A stretch of 64,000 nucleotides of DNA from Episyrphus balteatus (GCF_945859705.1 NC_079138.1:7642874-7706873), one strand, 5' to 3'. Numbered from the stretch's first letter, positions 1 to 11,488 are shown. Notes: a model not told the origin generated them from the letters alone. Made by a program: numbers and translations.

Positions 1-1010
1 CTTGATTTTTCAAAAAAAAAAAATGAAATATTTTTTAAAAATCCAAAAATGCGTTTTTGAAAATTTTCTAAAATTTTAATATTATTTTTATCTAAACGCT
101 TTTGCATAAAAATTTTCGTTGAAATCGGGTTAATTTTGTACGAGATATTCAGAAACCAAAAAAAAACGTTCTATGACAGGTACCGTTAATAACGGTACAA
201 AAAATATTTTTATTATTTCAAAAGTTGGCTCTTATGTATAGTACTATACAAAAAAATTTAATCAAAATCGTTAGAGCCGTTTCTGAAAAAAATTTACTTT
301 TCTATTTTCGCTGTACGGCAGGTACCGTTAGTTTTGGTCATACAAAAAATTTCAATTTCCTCTCTAGGGAAGCACCAAAAACTGCTAACTACCAAGTTTG
401 AAGAAAATCACTTCACTCGTTTAGGCTGTAGCTCGAGGTATATACAGACAGACTTACAGACAGACAGAATTGCCGGCACTTTTTTTGACTTCTCCATCAT
501 CGTAATGTTAGTTTTGATTAAAACCGCGAACTTTTTTTTTGACAGTTTTTAGTGCTGTACAAGTAGCTACAGCCTAAACGGGTGGACGGATTTTGTTGAA
601 AGTTGATATGGATGTTTTTTTCGTAATTTCCAAGGTTGGTTTTTTTTGTTTTTTAATATCTCGCTTAGAACGTATACCTCCCATACAAAATTTTCGAGTT
701 ATTGAAATTTTCTTGAAAACGGCTCTAACGATTTTAATTAAATTTAACACACGTAATGCTGTACATAGTTCTAACATAACTGCGTTTTTAGTTTTTCTCA
801 AAAAATACGGATAGTGGAAATATGGTCTTTACTCTTTACATTTTTTTTAAATCGCGGATGTCGGCTCTTCCCGTACATCATTATGGAGTTATTGCAATTT
901 TTTCAAAAATGGCTGTAATGATTTTGATAAAATTTTGCATAGGTAATATTCAAAGTAATTGCAGTAAAACTGCATTTTTAGTTTTTCTCAAAAAAATCAA
1001 GTAAAATAAA
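1..1010. repeat. Degenerate dispersed repeats (CGGCTCTAACGATTTT family)
   Basis: Phrases such as CGGCTCTAACGATTTT recur in both orientations (near 258 and 720), together with GGTACCGTTA blocks near 180 and 320 and an AGACAGAC-rich stretch near 445. The same phrases return at 1444-1900 and 27000-27600. This marks a family of old dispersed repeats rather than a gene. Reading frames here are short, Phe/Ile-rich and match nothing I recognise. Confidence 0.5.
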
Positions 1011-1393
1011 ATAAAATTGTATCTAACGAACATTTGGCCTCCATGCCGGCTCTTCCCCTACATCAACCAAATTTCTTAAAAATGTATATAGAGGCAGCTC
1101 TTATAATCTACAAGTAAGCTAACATAAAAGTGCTTTGAACTCTAAGAGCAAGTACGTGCGGCCCCAGTCGTGCATTTTATTTACCTACTCATCACTCTCC
1201 TGAAGAATCTAAAAAACACACTCCAACAACCAACCAATTGCAAAATTTGTCATAATTCTTGAAAAATTAAACCCTTAAAACACGCCTTTATGAGTCAAGT
1301 TGCGATGAATAGGGCTATCTTGAGCCGTGCTATGTATTGCATTTCTTTGCATCTTACCTTTTATCTTATAACTTTAAACGAGCTAAAATTGTT

Positions 1394-1425
1394 TATATAT
1401 ATATATATATATATATAAATATATA
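1394..1425. repeat. (TA)n microsatellite
   Basis: An almost uninterrupted TA dinucleotide run directly before the tandem array at 1440. Confidence 0.8.
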
Positions 1426-1440
1426 TAAAATTGGGATCTC

Positions 1441-1925
1441 GAAAACGGCTCTAACGATTTCGATGAAATTTTCAGGGTTTGTTCATCTAAGCGAGTAAAA
1501 AGTTTTGGAAGTATTTTTGGAAAAATCCGCCCACTGCCACGCCCACTTTTTTAACATATAAGTTTTTTCGGGAACGGCTCTAACGATTTCGATGAAATTT
1601 TCAGGGTTTGTTTATGTAAGCGAGTAAAAAGTTTTGGAATTTTTTTTTTGAAAAATCCGCCCACTGCCACGCCCACTTTTTTAACATAAAAGTTTTTTTC
1701 GGAAACGGCTCTAACGATTTCGATGAAATTTTCAGTGTTTGTTTATCTAAGAAAGTAAAAAGTTTTGGAAGTTTTTTCTTTTTTAAATCCGCCCACTGCC
1801 AAGCCCACTTTTTAAATATAGAATTTTTTTTTTTGTAACAACTTTAAAGATTTCGATGAAATTTTCAGGGTTTGGTCCTCTAGGTAGATACAACATTTTG
1901 GAAGTATTTTCTCTTATATTAGTTT
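1441..1925. repeat. Tandem array, four units of about 130 bp
   Basis: The block CGGCTCTAACGATTTCGATG, followed by GAAATTTTCAG, AAGTTTTGGAA and the phrase CCGCCCACTGCCACGCCCAC, starts at about 1444, 1573, 1704 and 1836. The period is therefore 129-132 bp. The last unit is the most diverged and lacks the GC-rich end. Unit starts resemble the dispersed repeats at 1-1010, so the array probably grew from one such copy. Confidence 0.85.
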
Positions 1926-2211
1926 TTTTTTTAGCGGAGACAGATTCAACGATTTCAATAAATTTTTGAAGGATGGTTCCATGTGTTACGCATTGTTCTT
2001 TTTCTTTTTGTTACAATAACTAAACAAAATTTTTTAGATCATGACTTTTTTGATCATGTATTGAAACTTTTAAGTAATTTGTTGATTTGGTATCACTAAT
2101 TATCTTTGTTTTACGTTTTTTTTTCGTTTTAATGCGACTATTGTTAACGTATAAGAACAAAATAACTCACAAAAAGCAACACCGTTGACCTAATGTCAAT
2201 CTTATAATATA

Positions 2212-2919
2212 CAGGGTGTCCCAAAAGTAATGGATCAAACGAAATATGCTAATTGGTGAACTTAAGGGCTCTTAGAATTTGGTAACTTGTTCATCCCAAA
2301 TCCTTACGGTTTTCGATTTAATGCAATTCTTGTGGAATTTCGAAAAATCCCTACTTGGCAACAGTACTCTGCTTCTTGCGCCCATTATTGATTTTTGTTT
2401 TTTTAAAATTCTTTTACGACATTGTCAAATAATTAGGAACAATTAATTAATCAAAATATTTTGTATTCCATACACCATTTCGCTGCAAATTAACTAACAG
2501 TTTCAAGTTTTATAAAAAATCTATTTCTAACTTTTATTTGCGACCAACACCGCAAAAAAATTTTTCGGTGTGAGAATGGTTTATTATTTTAAAAAGTTGC
2601 CCTCTTATTGTAGTTTTCAAAAAAGTATAAAAGTTTCCAAAGTTGCAGTTAGATCGCAAAATATTACAAATTGAATTCAACAAAACAGGGTTTTTCAGTT
2701 GGTTGTTTTTTGTTCTGAAAAACCCTGTTTTCTTGAATTAAAATTGTAATATTTTGCGATTATTGATTAATGGCCGCAGGAAGCAGAATACTGTTGCCAA
2801 GTAGGGATTTTTCGAAATTTCACAAGAATTGCATTAAATCGAAAACCGTAAGGATTCGGGATGAACAAGGTTCCAAATTCTGAGAGCCCTTAAGTTCCCC
2901 AATCAGCATACATAACCTG
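2212..2919. mobile_element. Fold-back MITE with long TIRs, TA target site
   Basis: The left arm (about 2212-2396) is the reverse complement of the right arm (about 2757-2919); both carry AACTTAAGGGCTCT and TCGAAAAATCCCTACTTGGC. Outer ends are CAGGGTGTCCC on the left and a shortened CCTG on the right, each flanked by TA, as for mariner-type insertions. About 25 bp of the right terminus is missing compared with the left. A second hairpin lies inside at 2655-2760. No transposase remnant is visible, so the element is non-autonomous. Confidence 0.8.
2655..2760. repeat. Inner inverted repeat (hairpin) of the 2.2-kb MITE
   Basis: GCAAAATATTACAA through AACAGGGTTTTTCAG on the left is mirrored by CTGAAAAACCCTGTT through TTGTAATATTTTGC on the right, with a spacer of about 15 bp. 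Arms are about 45 bp with few mismatches. Confidence 0.8.
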
Positions 2920-4160
2920 TATACATAAGTTAAAAAAAAGAAAGGAGTAAAGCATCCACTGATACAGAAAAAAAAAAAAAAACAGGGATAAAAATAGTAT
3001 TTCTTCATACAAGGCTAAACTTGAAAAAAAGCTTAACTTTATATTCACCATCCAAAACTTTCTGACCCGAAAATTAAAGTTTGAACAAAAAGAGATCTCA
3101 TTGCTGTAAGCATTTTCGATAATGCAGATTCCTGTAACCCTTCTATTCATTGCTGATCGTATATTCAAACTTAAATAAACTGGATTATAAAGTGGGAATG
3201 TGGTGTTTTGTAACCCGCGAAAAAACTGGTCATTGCAAACTCAAACCCACTCCAAAAAATTGCTGTTTACATTTGAATTTTTTCACTGAAAGTTATATTA
3301 TAACATTTAAGGATACCGAGCAAAGCTCGGTCACCCAGGTACTGGTAATAAAACAATCATTATATTTATTAAATGTGATTTATTTGACATCAAAATGATA
3401 AAACATCTAATATTTTGCGACAGAAAAAACAAAAAAACATAAAAAAAATGTATCACAATAATGATAAAAAATGTATCACTCAAATCTACATAATCTTTAT
3501 CTGAAGGTCAAACATCTGAAAACAGTAAAACACAGAAGCTATTCAGTTTTTTGCGTTTTTCCAACAATTTGGCAAAATGGACTTATTCCGTTCTTACAAC
3601 TTACGATTCAATTATAGTCAGGGAAAGTGAGGGATTTTTTTCGGTATAATTTTTAAAAATTCGATCAGAAAAATATTTAAGCTGGGGAAAACAAAATGTT
3701 CTTTATCAACATTTTTTAAAGGCGAGTTTTCAACTCAAAGCTGTTTTATTTTTATACTAGATATTATCGGAATTTGAGCTTTTTGATTTTTATCCGAAGC
3801 CGACCGGCGTGAAGTCTTGGGCAATTAAGAGAAACATGAAGTTTTTTAAAGTTTTTCTTGAAAACTATTTCTCGGATCGAAAAGTGATGCTTATTAATTA
3901 CAAAAAAAAAGGTAATGCATTTAATCGTTTATCGGACCGTTTTTAAAATAACTATCTATCGGCAAAAAAAAAGGGAAACATGCGTTTTTATTCAGTTTTT
4001 CCTTTTTTCGTTTTGTTCATTTGCGGAACAAAATTTTTCGATTCGAGAAACAGGTATCAAGCTAAACGTGAAACTTAATTACAGCTAAAGCTCACTTCGG
4101 ATTCTTGGGGACTTTTTTTGGGTAATAATAAAAATAATAATTTAAACTATATGCCTGTAA
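2920..4160. other. Non-coding repeat-rich stretch
   Basis: No gene seen. A phrase with GAGCAAAGCTCGGTCACCCA near 3318 looks like a fragment of a dispersed repeat. The segment 3470-3605 belongs to the family also present at 45.4 and 61.5-62.7 kb and is listed separately. The remainder is AT-rich. Confidence 0.5.
3470..3605. repeat. Dispersed repeat copy (family of 45.4 and 61.5 kb)
   Basis: The text TCTGAAGGTCAAACATCTGA followed by AGAAGCTATTCAGTTTTTTG and ATGGACTTATTCCGTTCTTA is shared almost word for word with 45530-45634 and with 62390-62680. Only the right half of the family is preserved here. Confidence 0.8.
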
Positions 4161-4394
4161 GACCTAAGGTCTTTTTAAATGCATACTCACGGCACTAGTT
4201 AGAAGGAATAGAAAGATAGGAAGGAATTTTTTTGTTGGTACAGTGAATTGAGAATAAGATGATTATTATCTCATATAATCCCACGGGTGGCTTCCTGACT
4301 GGGGGATAAAGAAAAGTATGCTGCCTGAGGTAGGACTCGAACCCACACCCCCAGGCTGGCAGTCAAGCACTACATCCACTGCACCATTGCCACC
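4161..4394 (-). mobile_element. tRNA-derived SINE, copy A
   Basis: Read on the - strand this starts with a tRNA-like head: an A-box-like TGGTGCAGTGG at about 4380, then a B box GGTTCGAGTCC at about 4335. A tRNA-unrelated body follows, ending AAAAGACCTTAGGTC. The body matches the + strand copy at 57094-57316, including the CCACGGGTGG/CCACCGTGGG and CTATCTTTCTAT regions. The head does not fold into a proper cloverleaf, so it is not a functional tRNA. RNA polymerase III promoter boxes are visible; activity is unknown. Confidence 0.8.
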
Positions 4395-4736
4395 ATTGGG
4401 TAGTCTCCAGACATCCGTTAATGTGTGTGCCAAATTTAAAAAATGTTGAATTTTTTGTTAGGTAAAAACCTTCAGTTACTGGTTTCCTCGGCCAACGAAA
4501 TTGATAAGTCTTTTGTTTGTTTTTGTTGGTTGTTTTATCATTTGGCGTTTTTTTATTGCATTTTTTTTTTCTTATGGCTTCGTTCAGCATTTTGCTCGAT
4601 TTCTAGGTCGTTTTATCCTGAGCAAACCGATAAAACTCAGAACTATAAAATACATATATCTGAGCTAAAAAAAAAACATAGATATTTTTTTGACAGTTCC
4701 GTGATCTGCTCAGAGGTAAAAAAGAAAAACGCCATT

Positions 4737-6677
4737 CCCCGCGTTCAACGCAGGCCACCTGAACTTAAGATCTGAATTTTTAGAGGCTCTGATTGGTCAG
4801 ATGTCATAAAAAGTTAGGTGGCATTTAGTTACGTTTTTTGACATTTAGTTACGATTTTCAGGTGGAAATTTTTATCTGAAAATTCAGATCTGTGTTTGTG
4901 GTGGTGAAATTGGTAAACGTGCCAAATGTGCTACACACAAATCGCGACCTTAGGACAACAAGGTTCTAACTGACATTTTTTCCAAAATTGAGTTATATAT
5001 TGCATTACACTAAAAAGGCTACGCATTGCCGCTATCCAAATTTGGCTATCTCTTTCCGTTTATGAAATAACTCATGAAATTGAAGCCAACAAGGTTCTAT
5101 CTACAAACACTAAATATGAATTTAAGTTTACAAAGTTCTAATTGCCAGATAGAACCTTTTGCCTTAAAAAACAAAAAATATTTCGGAAATAGAACCTAGT
5201 TGAATTTTACGTCGTAAATAGAACCTTATTGCTGTAAATGAATATTTAAACATACATCATTAGAACCTAGTACTCCTTGGAATTACTGGTATTACAATAC
5301 CCAGTGCAATACCTACATTCCTAAATATATGAAATTAGTGCTGTGAATTCAATAGGTATATATTGTTAAAAAATGCTGTGAACTTATTTAATTTTTACTT
5401 ATGTACATGAAACTTCATCCTTTCTGTTTTTTCTTTTATAACACTGCACACAAGGTTTTGGATGAATAAACAATACAATACTTTTCCAAGGATTTTTGGT
5501 GTGTTGAACTCGAATCCGGGGTCAGAAATATTCTATCAGCTCTAGTTTTTGAAATATTGCCATTAGAAAATGCAAAAACACTTTTTCTGGCTTATAGCTC
5601 TTTCCGATATCAATTTTATTTTCCAAGATATCTTAAGTTTAAGTACGTGAGTTTTGGCTTATTTTATCAATAACGTTATTTCAAACTGCAGTAACTTCAA
5701 ATTAAAATATCTCGGATTATAAAAAAAACATCGCAAAGATTTAAACAGATTTTTAAAGCAGAAGAGCAATTCTTATACAAACCTTCACAAAAAGTGTTGA
5801 AAAAAATTCCCTCACATTGCAGCATAGATTCAGAAACAGGTGTTTTTGCATTTTCTAACGGTAATATTTAAAAAACGGGAGCTGATAGAATGTTTCTGAA
5901 TTCTGATTCGAGTTCAGCACACCAAAAACCTTTGGAAAAGTATTGTTTGGTTAATTCCCTAAACAAACAAATTCCTTACCGTGGCGCAAAGTTCTATCTG
6001 GTAATTAGAACCTTCTTGTCCTACGTTTATTTACCTTATCGTTGAGCAACAAAGTTCTATCGATTTTTTAAATTATAAATTATTGATTAACTATTCTTTA
6101 TAGTTTTTATTGAATTAATGCAACAAAATCCATGAAACAATATAATGTAAAAATTGAAGAACATGTTTAGAATCAAGTTTTGGTTTAAAAGTTATACACG
6201 ATGAAATATTACATCTTCGTTTTCTCTAAAGTGATAAGAGGGCAGATAGAACCTTCTTGTCCTCATTTCGCGAAATATTGAACTTTGTGATTTTAATACA
6301 ATTATAAATGGATTCGTTTGTATTTCTTTTGTGTTTGGACATTGTTACGGTGTCATTGTTATTTCAGGATATTACATATGCAATGTAATTAATATAATTT
6401 TGTGTTCTTCCTTCGCATGTTTATGTGTGGAAATGGAATTTTTAAAATAAATAAGGAAATAAAAAAACTTAATGAAGAAAATTAAACATACATAAGTGGA
6501 TAGCAGAAAGAGATTTTATGAATTTTTACAAATACTGAAGTGATCTCACTGAAGTCAATCTAAGTAAAGAAAAAAAGTAGATTCTTCGTTAATGTCATCT
6601 GAAATTTTTTCATCTGATTTTTTGCGTTCAACGTCAAAAAAAATCTGAACTTAAGTTCAGATGGTGCGTTGAACCCG
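4737..6677. mobile_element. 1.9-kb TIR element with AGAACCTT subterminal motifs
   Basis: The left end has GCGTTCAACGCA followed by CCTGAACTTAAG; the right end carries the same text inverted. GCCATT precedes the left end and follows the right end, a possible 6-bp target duplication. Inside are two clusters of the short motif TAGAACCTT or AAGGTTCTA: seven sites at 4960-5270 and four at 5988-6255, in both orientations. Three sites share the longer form GGACAA(G/C)AAGGTTCTA. Such subterminal clusters resemble transposase-binding arrays of non-autonomous DNA transposons. No coding region is visible. A second fold-back element sits between the clusters. Confidence 0.65.
5475..5946. mobile_element. 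Fold-back element nested in the 4.7-6.7 kb element
   Basis: Left arm 5475-5600 and right arm 5828-5946 are inverted copies sharing AATACTTTTCCAA, TTTTTGGTGTG and TTAGAAAATGCAAAAACAC. A single degenerate arm of the same family is seen at 10563-10610. No open reading frame of note. Confidence 0.75.
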
Positions 6678-7351
6678 GCCATTTACATGATGTGTGCTTA
6701 CTTACAACACGACAACTTAGCAACAAACGTTGGTGTGCGAGTTGCAAAAAACATGGTACATTTAGTCTTATTTGTTATAATATTTAACGCGTTTAGAGTA
6801 CAAAGCAATTAATAAATAATAATAATTTAACAATTAAAACAATTAAAAAATTTAATTTTAACAAAAAAAATATAAACAAAATAAAATAAAATTATGAAAA
6901 ATAACAGATTATACAATTAATTGTGGAATCTAAAAAAATATATAATTTGACGTTTAAAGCTTTAGCAGAACAAACAATTTTGAGCAGCACTTGATCGAAC
7001 GAATGGGAGGCGAAAATCGATGTTTGGGGGTTAAACTCCCCCCCCCCCGAAATTTTTTGTTTTAAAGGAAAAAAAAAACAATAATTTGGTACTGAAATTC
7101 CCAAACTTTAGGACTTATAAAGTAGGTGTTATGTTATAATTTCGCTTTGTGAATGTGGATTTTTTAGTGGGTCCTGGATGAAAACAAATTGAAAACTGAT
7201 GGATTCATCCCATTTTTACTAACAAAATACAAATGTATGTTTATGTTTATTGTGTCACAGTGATCAGCCAATCTTTCACTTTATGAATCTAAGAATGCGA
7301 TCTTAGCTATTGAGTAGATGTATGAGATAAATCAAGATAACTAGTTAGATA
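6678..7351. other. AT-rich non-coding stretch
   Basis: No gene or clear repeat seen. It contains a run of C near 7040 and A-rich tracts. Confidence 0.5.
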
Positions 7352-7587
7352 TATGAAGGGTCCAGGGGAAAAACGGCACATGTCCACTTTTTGTCAAAAA
7401 TAAACTAATGATGAGGTCTTCTGGTATTTACTGAGCACTGTCTGATGGCATCCTTACTTTTAGAAAACAAATTCAAGCCTTGCTAAGAAAATAAATAACT
7501 GACGTGCCTTAAGTACTAAGTAGTATGAAGAACAAAATTTTAAAATGCGTTTTTCTCGAAATGAGTTTTTCCCCTGGACCCTTCATA
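7352..7587. mobile_element. MITE with GAAGGGTCCAGGGG TIR
   Basis: ATGAAGGGTCCAGGGGAAAA on the left is mirrored by TTTTCCCCTGGACCCTTCAT on the right, spaced 230 bp in total. The ends are flanked by ATAT on both sides, so the exact boundary is ambiguous. Non-coding. Confidence 0.8.
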
Positions 7588-8400
7588 TGTAGGTATATGT
7601 ATTTCACAAAATTTCTATACAAGAATTCGTTCTCAAAATATTGATATTTTTACTCAGAAGAAACCCCTCTTCAATGCTGCATCCAAACTAAGCTGACGTC
7701 ACAACTTTTTCATTTTTTTTCCCATTAACATGACGGAACGACTTTACGAAGAATAATTTGGAAGCATTTTACTGCAGTTATGGGAATTGCAATGGGGGCA
7801 CATAACCGCAAAACAGAGAAACGAGACAATTCTTTGCCGCCGGGTACAAAGGGGTTAAGTCATAAATTATAGTTTGCCATTATTTTATCAAAACCCGAAA
7901 AGTGAAATTTTATGTTCCGGAAGAGTATTTTCGTCGGTTTTTGGACCATTAATACAGTTAAAAATTACAAGGCTTGGTTTGTTCATTGAGTCGTTCTGGT
8001 GGTTGATTCCCATGTCTAACTACTACCTTAAGACCCCGCACGAACTAGTTCCGAATTAAGTTTACAGCAGTCACTTTGCTTTTCAAGCGACGATATAACA
8101 TATTCAGTCCTATTGTGAGTGAACAAGATTGCACCCGAAAAAATTAAATTTTAACTTTTCCTCTATTGTGAGTTGAGGACAACAAGTTGTTCGCGTCCCG
8201 AAAACTCCTCGTATTTTGAACTTTTTGTTCCTGTGAAAGAGGGCATAAGAGGGCTGATAAATAATACAAAGCTGACGGCAAAGCCATAGCTTATAAATTC
8301 ATTGTTTTTGTTAACTATGCTAAGAAAAGTAGAATAAAAATGAATTACTAAAAAAAAAAATAATACAAAAAATATTTACCTATTTAATTTTTTGAAACTC
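7588..8400. other. Non-coding, probably DENND6 intron
   Basis: No exon recognised. The phrase AAGCTGACGTCACAACTTTT near 7690 is shared with the MITE arm at 62335 and with the relic at 23210-23290, so a fragment of that family lies here. Confidence 0.4.
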
Positions 8401-8401
8401 A

Positions 8402-8450
8402 GGGTTCCTTTTTGTCTCCGACGCTCTTTTTTATATTCATAAAAAAATTA
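8402..8450 (+). pseudogene. Short LINE reverse-transcriptase relic
   Basis: The first 27 bases match the LINE at 54187-54213 at 24 positions. Both would encode the reverse-transcriptase phrase QGS-LSPTLF. The match ends quickly on both sides. The fragment lies just before the DENND6 exon acceptor and is part of the intron, although it is open in the exon's frame. Confidence 0.55.
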
Positions 8451-8510
8451 ATTTTAACAGAAACAAATGTGACACCAAATCAAAATAAAAATTTTGTTTG
8501 TTTCTTTCAG

Positions 8511-9803
8511 AGTTTCATATTACTTACGAGGCTTCCGTTTTTTAATTTATTTTACGAAATACTCTCTCAGCTGGCTCCAATGTATTTTTTACATGGTCTA
8601 AGTGTGATTGAATCCGCTTGTTATCAAATTTCCAACTGGCCATCATTGCAGGCTGGTGAACTTTTGCGGCTTTCATTATTTGAAACTGTCTATCAAACAG
8701 TAATTCCTCTAGCTAATAGCAAAGGTGGCAATCACATCAGCAACACAACAACAACAACGACAACAACAAAGACAACAATAGATAATTTAAATTGTAATTT
8801 TAACAAAAACAAAAAACTACTAACTTGTGATGTTTATCCTATTTTACAAACAAAAAACATCTCGTCAGTTAGCGAAATTGATGTTTTTCGAAGTTTATCC
8901 TGTGTAATATCAAATGTTTACACTTTGTGGGAACTAGTTCTGACAGCTGAACCAATTGTTGTTATTGGTTCATCACCAGCAGATACATCACATATGGTGC
9001 AATCACTTGTTTCACTTATAGCACCACTCGAATTTTGTGCAGAATCACGTCCTTATTTTACAATTCATGATAGTGAATTTAAAGAATTCACACGTGAGCA
9101 ACAGCAACAAGGCCAATCAGCAACAACAACAGTACCACCAGGTATTATAATTGGCGTGACAAATCCGTTCTTTGTGAAGCTTCTAAAAGACTGGCCACAT
9201 ATGATTCGGATACCAATGAATGATTGTTTTAATTTAACGTCGCATCTAGCAGCAACTACTCCAACATCATCGTCGTCAAGTGTGCCAAAAACATCCTCCT
9301 TCACAGGAACATCATCATCATCATCATCATCAGCAGCAGCTAATAAACGAATAAATTCATCAACTAATGACAATGCTGTTGGTCTTATAACAAAGTACAA
9401 ACCCTTTTTGAAAAAGGACAAAGCATTAATCAAAAAAATTCTAATCGGTGTGAATACAAAGAGACCAGAACATGTTCAATCGGCATTGTTGCGACGAAAT
9501 TTCCTTGAACTCACCCAAAGTTTCATGATACCGCTCGAACGATATATGGCCTCATTGATGCCACTCCAAAGAGATATTAGCCCATTTAAATCAGCACCAA
9601 GTCCGAATCAATTTAAACAAGATGATTTTTTAGCTACTTTAGATCAATCTGGTCCGCATTTGACATCTCCATTAAAAGGAAATTGGAAAAGTCTTTATCA
9701 ACGTTTCTTTAACTCGCCGAATTTCAAAGGTTGGTATGAGACCCGGCACAAAGAATTACAGCGAACACTTCAGTCTATACAGCTACAAGCATTATCAGGA
9801 GCA
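8511..9803 (+). CDS. DENND6: DENND6 penultimate exon
   Basis: Opens with SFILLTRLPF directly after a pyrimidine-rich CAG acceptor and ends at a GTAAGT donor after SGA. The reading frame continues upstream of 8511 into intron sequence, but the family match begins at the acceptor. Confidence 0.88.
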
Positions 9804-10120
9804 GTAAGTTTAAAATTTGCTTTACTTATATATATTTTTTTGTTTAATCTCTCTTTTTTTTCTAGGATTTGAATCAATGGGCTCAAGGAAAACAGGAAGT
9901 TGAAATAATTGATATGATTATTAAATTAAAACAAAAACTTAAACTATCGTCGTCTATTAACGAAAATTCTAATAATTCATGTTTAAGTGTAAATAATGAA
10001 GAAATTATTGTCGGTACAACAACACAATTGAATGAAACAAGAAGAAAACTTTTATATCAAATTGAAAGTATGAAGCAATCTCTACCCGATGACCTTAAAA
10101 CTATATTATTTGATACGTGA
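8511..10120 (+). CDS. DENND6: DENND6 (FAM116) C-terminal part, two exons
   Basis: DENN-domain protein of the DENND6 family, a guanine-nucleotide exchange factor for Rab GTPases in endosomal recycling (family knowledge). Exon 8511-9803 follows a TTTCTTTCAG acceptor and encodes 431 residues; exon 9866-10120 encodes the last 84. They join in phase 0 across a 62-bp intron (GTAAGT...TCTAG). Recognisable family blocks in order are LWELVL, RPYFTIHDSEFKE, GVTNPFF, LTQSFMIPLERYMASLMPLQ, SPNFKGWY and, after the intron, QEVEIIDMIIKLKQKL. Low-complexity Thr and Ser insertions (near 8745-8775 and 9240-9345) are absent from vertebrate relatives. Relative to the roughly 600-residue family length, about the first 190 residues are missing; their exons were not found in 1-8510 and may lie outside the window. 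Confidence 0.9.
9866..10120 (+). CDS. DENND6: DENND6 last exon
   Basis: Starts DLNQWAQGKQEVEIIDM after a TTTTTTCTAG acceptor and ends LPDDLKTILFDT with a TGA stop. The LP-DLK ending agrees with the family's C-terminus. Confidence 0.9.
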   Translation, partial: DLNQWAQGKQEVEIIDMIIKLKQKLKLSSSINENSNNSCLSVNNEEIIVGTTTQLNETRRKLLYQIESMKQSLPDDLKTILFDT

Positions 10121-10206
10121 TAAGGGGTCAATCACTACTCTACTCTACTACTCTCTCCCCTAAAAAGATTTTCGTTGAAATTAAGATTAAAATTTAATTA
10201 ATTGTC

Positions 10207-10216
10207 AATAAATAAA
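10207..10216 (+). terminator. Candidate poly(A) signal of DENND6
   Basis: Overlapping AATAAA hexamers lie about 90 bp after the stop codon, the first downstream cluster on this strand. In such AT-rich DNA the hexamer alone is weak evidence. Confidence 0.45.
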
Positions 10217-10562
10217 TAATGGTAATAAATTTTTAGCTAAATGTATTTTATCCCATTGTGTGATCTCAATAGACGAGGAAGACACAATTGATGAAAAAAG
10301 AAACCTATAATTATATTAAGCAAATTTAAACAAAATTTTTGTACCACATAAATTATGTATATTAAATGTTTGGTAAAACACTATGAATTTTATTTGTATT
10401 TTATTAATGGAAAGGTATGCTCACTAGGGCCTTCCTTACTTAGGGTTTTTCGAGAATCAAGTTCCTTAGTGGAAAAACTATTTCTATAAAAAAAACTATC
10501 CCATACAAATTATAATTTGTTTTGGATAGTTTGACTGGTCGGCAACGTAAATGGAGCTTGAA

Positions 10563-10610
10563 CCAAACCATACTTTTCTAAAGGATTTTTGTGTGCTGAT
10601 TCCGAATCTC
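10563..10610. repeat. Solo arm of the 5.5-kb fold-back family
   Basis: CCAAACCATACTTTTCTAAA followed by TTTTTGTGTGCTGA resembles the arm ends at 5475 and 5946. Confidence 0.55.
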
Positions 10611-11419
10611 GCAACCGCACTCGACGGATGGAAACTTACGGAAAACAACAACAATTGACATTAGCATCCGACTCCATCCGCCAATTATAGTTCTGCCTTT
10701 ACAAATCGTATCTACTCGGGAAGAAGAGCATGAGTAGATGATAGTACTAGATTAACCAAAAAATCTACTATTAGTAGACTACCACCTCCAATGGAACAGG
10801 GCTATTATGTTTTTGAATAGAAAATATTATCAAATACCACAAGAATCATAAAAAAAAAAAATATTTTCCCACTAAAGATTTTGTTTATCTACTCATTTTT
10901 TGACAGCTTACCATAGGCGTGAAGTTGGATGCGCTGATGCATGGATTCGTTTATCGTTATACAAAATCCTAAGAACAAAGAAGTACTTCTTGTTCTTATT
11001 CTTAGACAAAATCGCTCTATGTCGTGAATATCGTTGTCCTCCCGTTGGGAGGACCATTTCAGCTTCGGTTAAGGTATTACAAAAGCTTTAAACTTTTAAA
11101 CTTTAGTAAGGTTGTTGGGCATGGAAAAAGGAGAACGTTATACAAATTTGACCCTCTATAAGGATCTTAAACGAAGCTTTACCGAAGCTCTACCGAAGCT
11201 TTGAGATTTGACAGATAGCTTCGGAAGAGCTTGTGTAGCTCTTTAATACATGTCTTATTGAAATTAAAAAAAAAAAAACTACAAAAACAAAAAAGAATTC
11301 TTTTTTAACCGGTTTTAAATCATGAATTTTATCTTTTGATCTGATATTATATATAACATTCCATTAGTTTTTAGTATATCTATTAATAATAATTATAAAA
11401 GTATATAATTTTTTTTATT

Positions 11420-11488
11420 ACACCCAGGAATCGAACTTCGTATCTGCTTGGTGGTAGTCCAACACTCTACCCACTCGGCCATCCTAGT
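11420..11488 (-). mobile_element. tRNA-like SINE head (tRNA-Leu-like)
   Basis: The - strand reads GGATGGCCGAGTGGGTAGAG (A-box region) and, about 30 bp on, GTTCGATTCCTGGGTG (B box), then a T-rich tail. The 5' and 3' acceptor halves do not pair over seven bases, so this is a SINE head or tRNA pseudogene and not a working tRNA. Confidence 0.6.

Noticed and set aside
4320..4395. tRNA gene on the - strand
   Set aside because: A and B boxes are present but the acceptor and anticodon stems do not pair, and a sister copy with the same non-tRNA body exists at 57 kb; it is a SINE.
8412..8510. Extension of the DENND6 exon upstream to 8412
   Set aside because: The frame is open but has no ATG, contains LINE-like sequence and is separated from the family match by a good acceptor at 8510.
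11420..11488. Functional tRNA-Leu on the - strand
   Set aside because: The acceptor arm does not pair and the expected variable arm cannot be folded.
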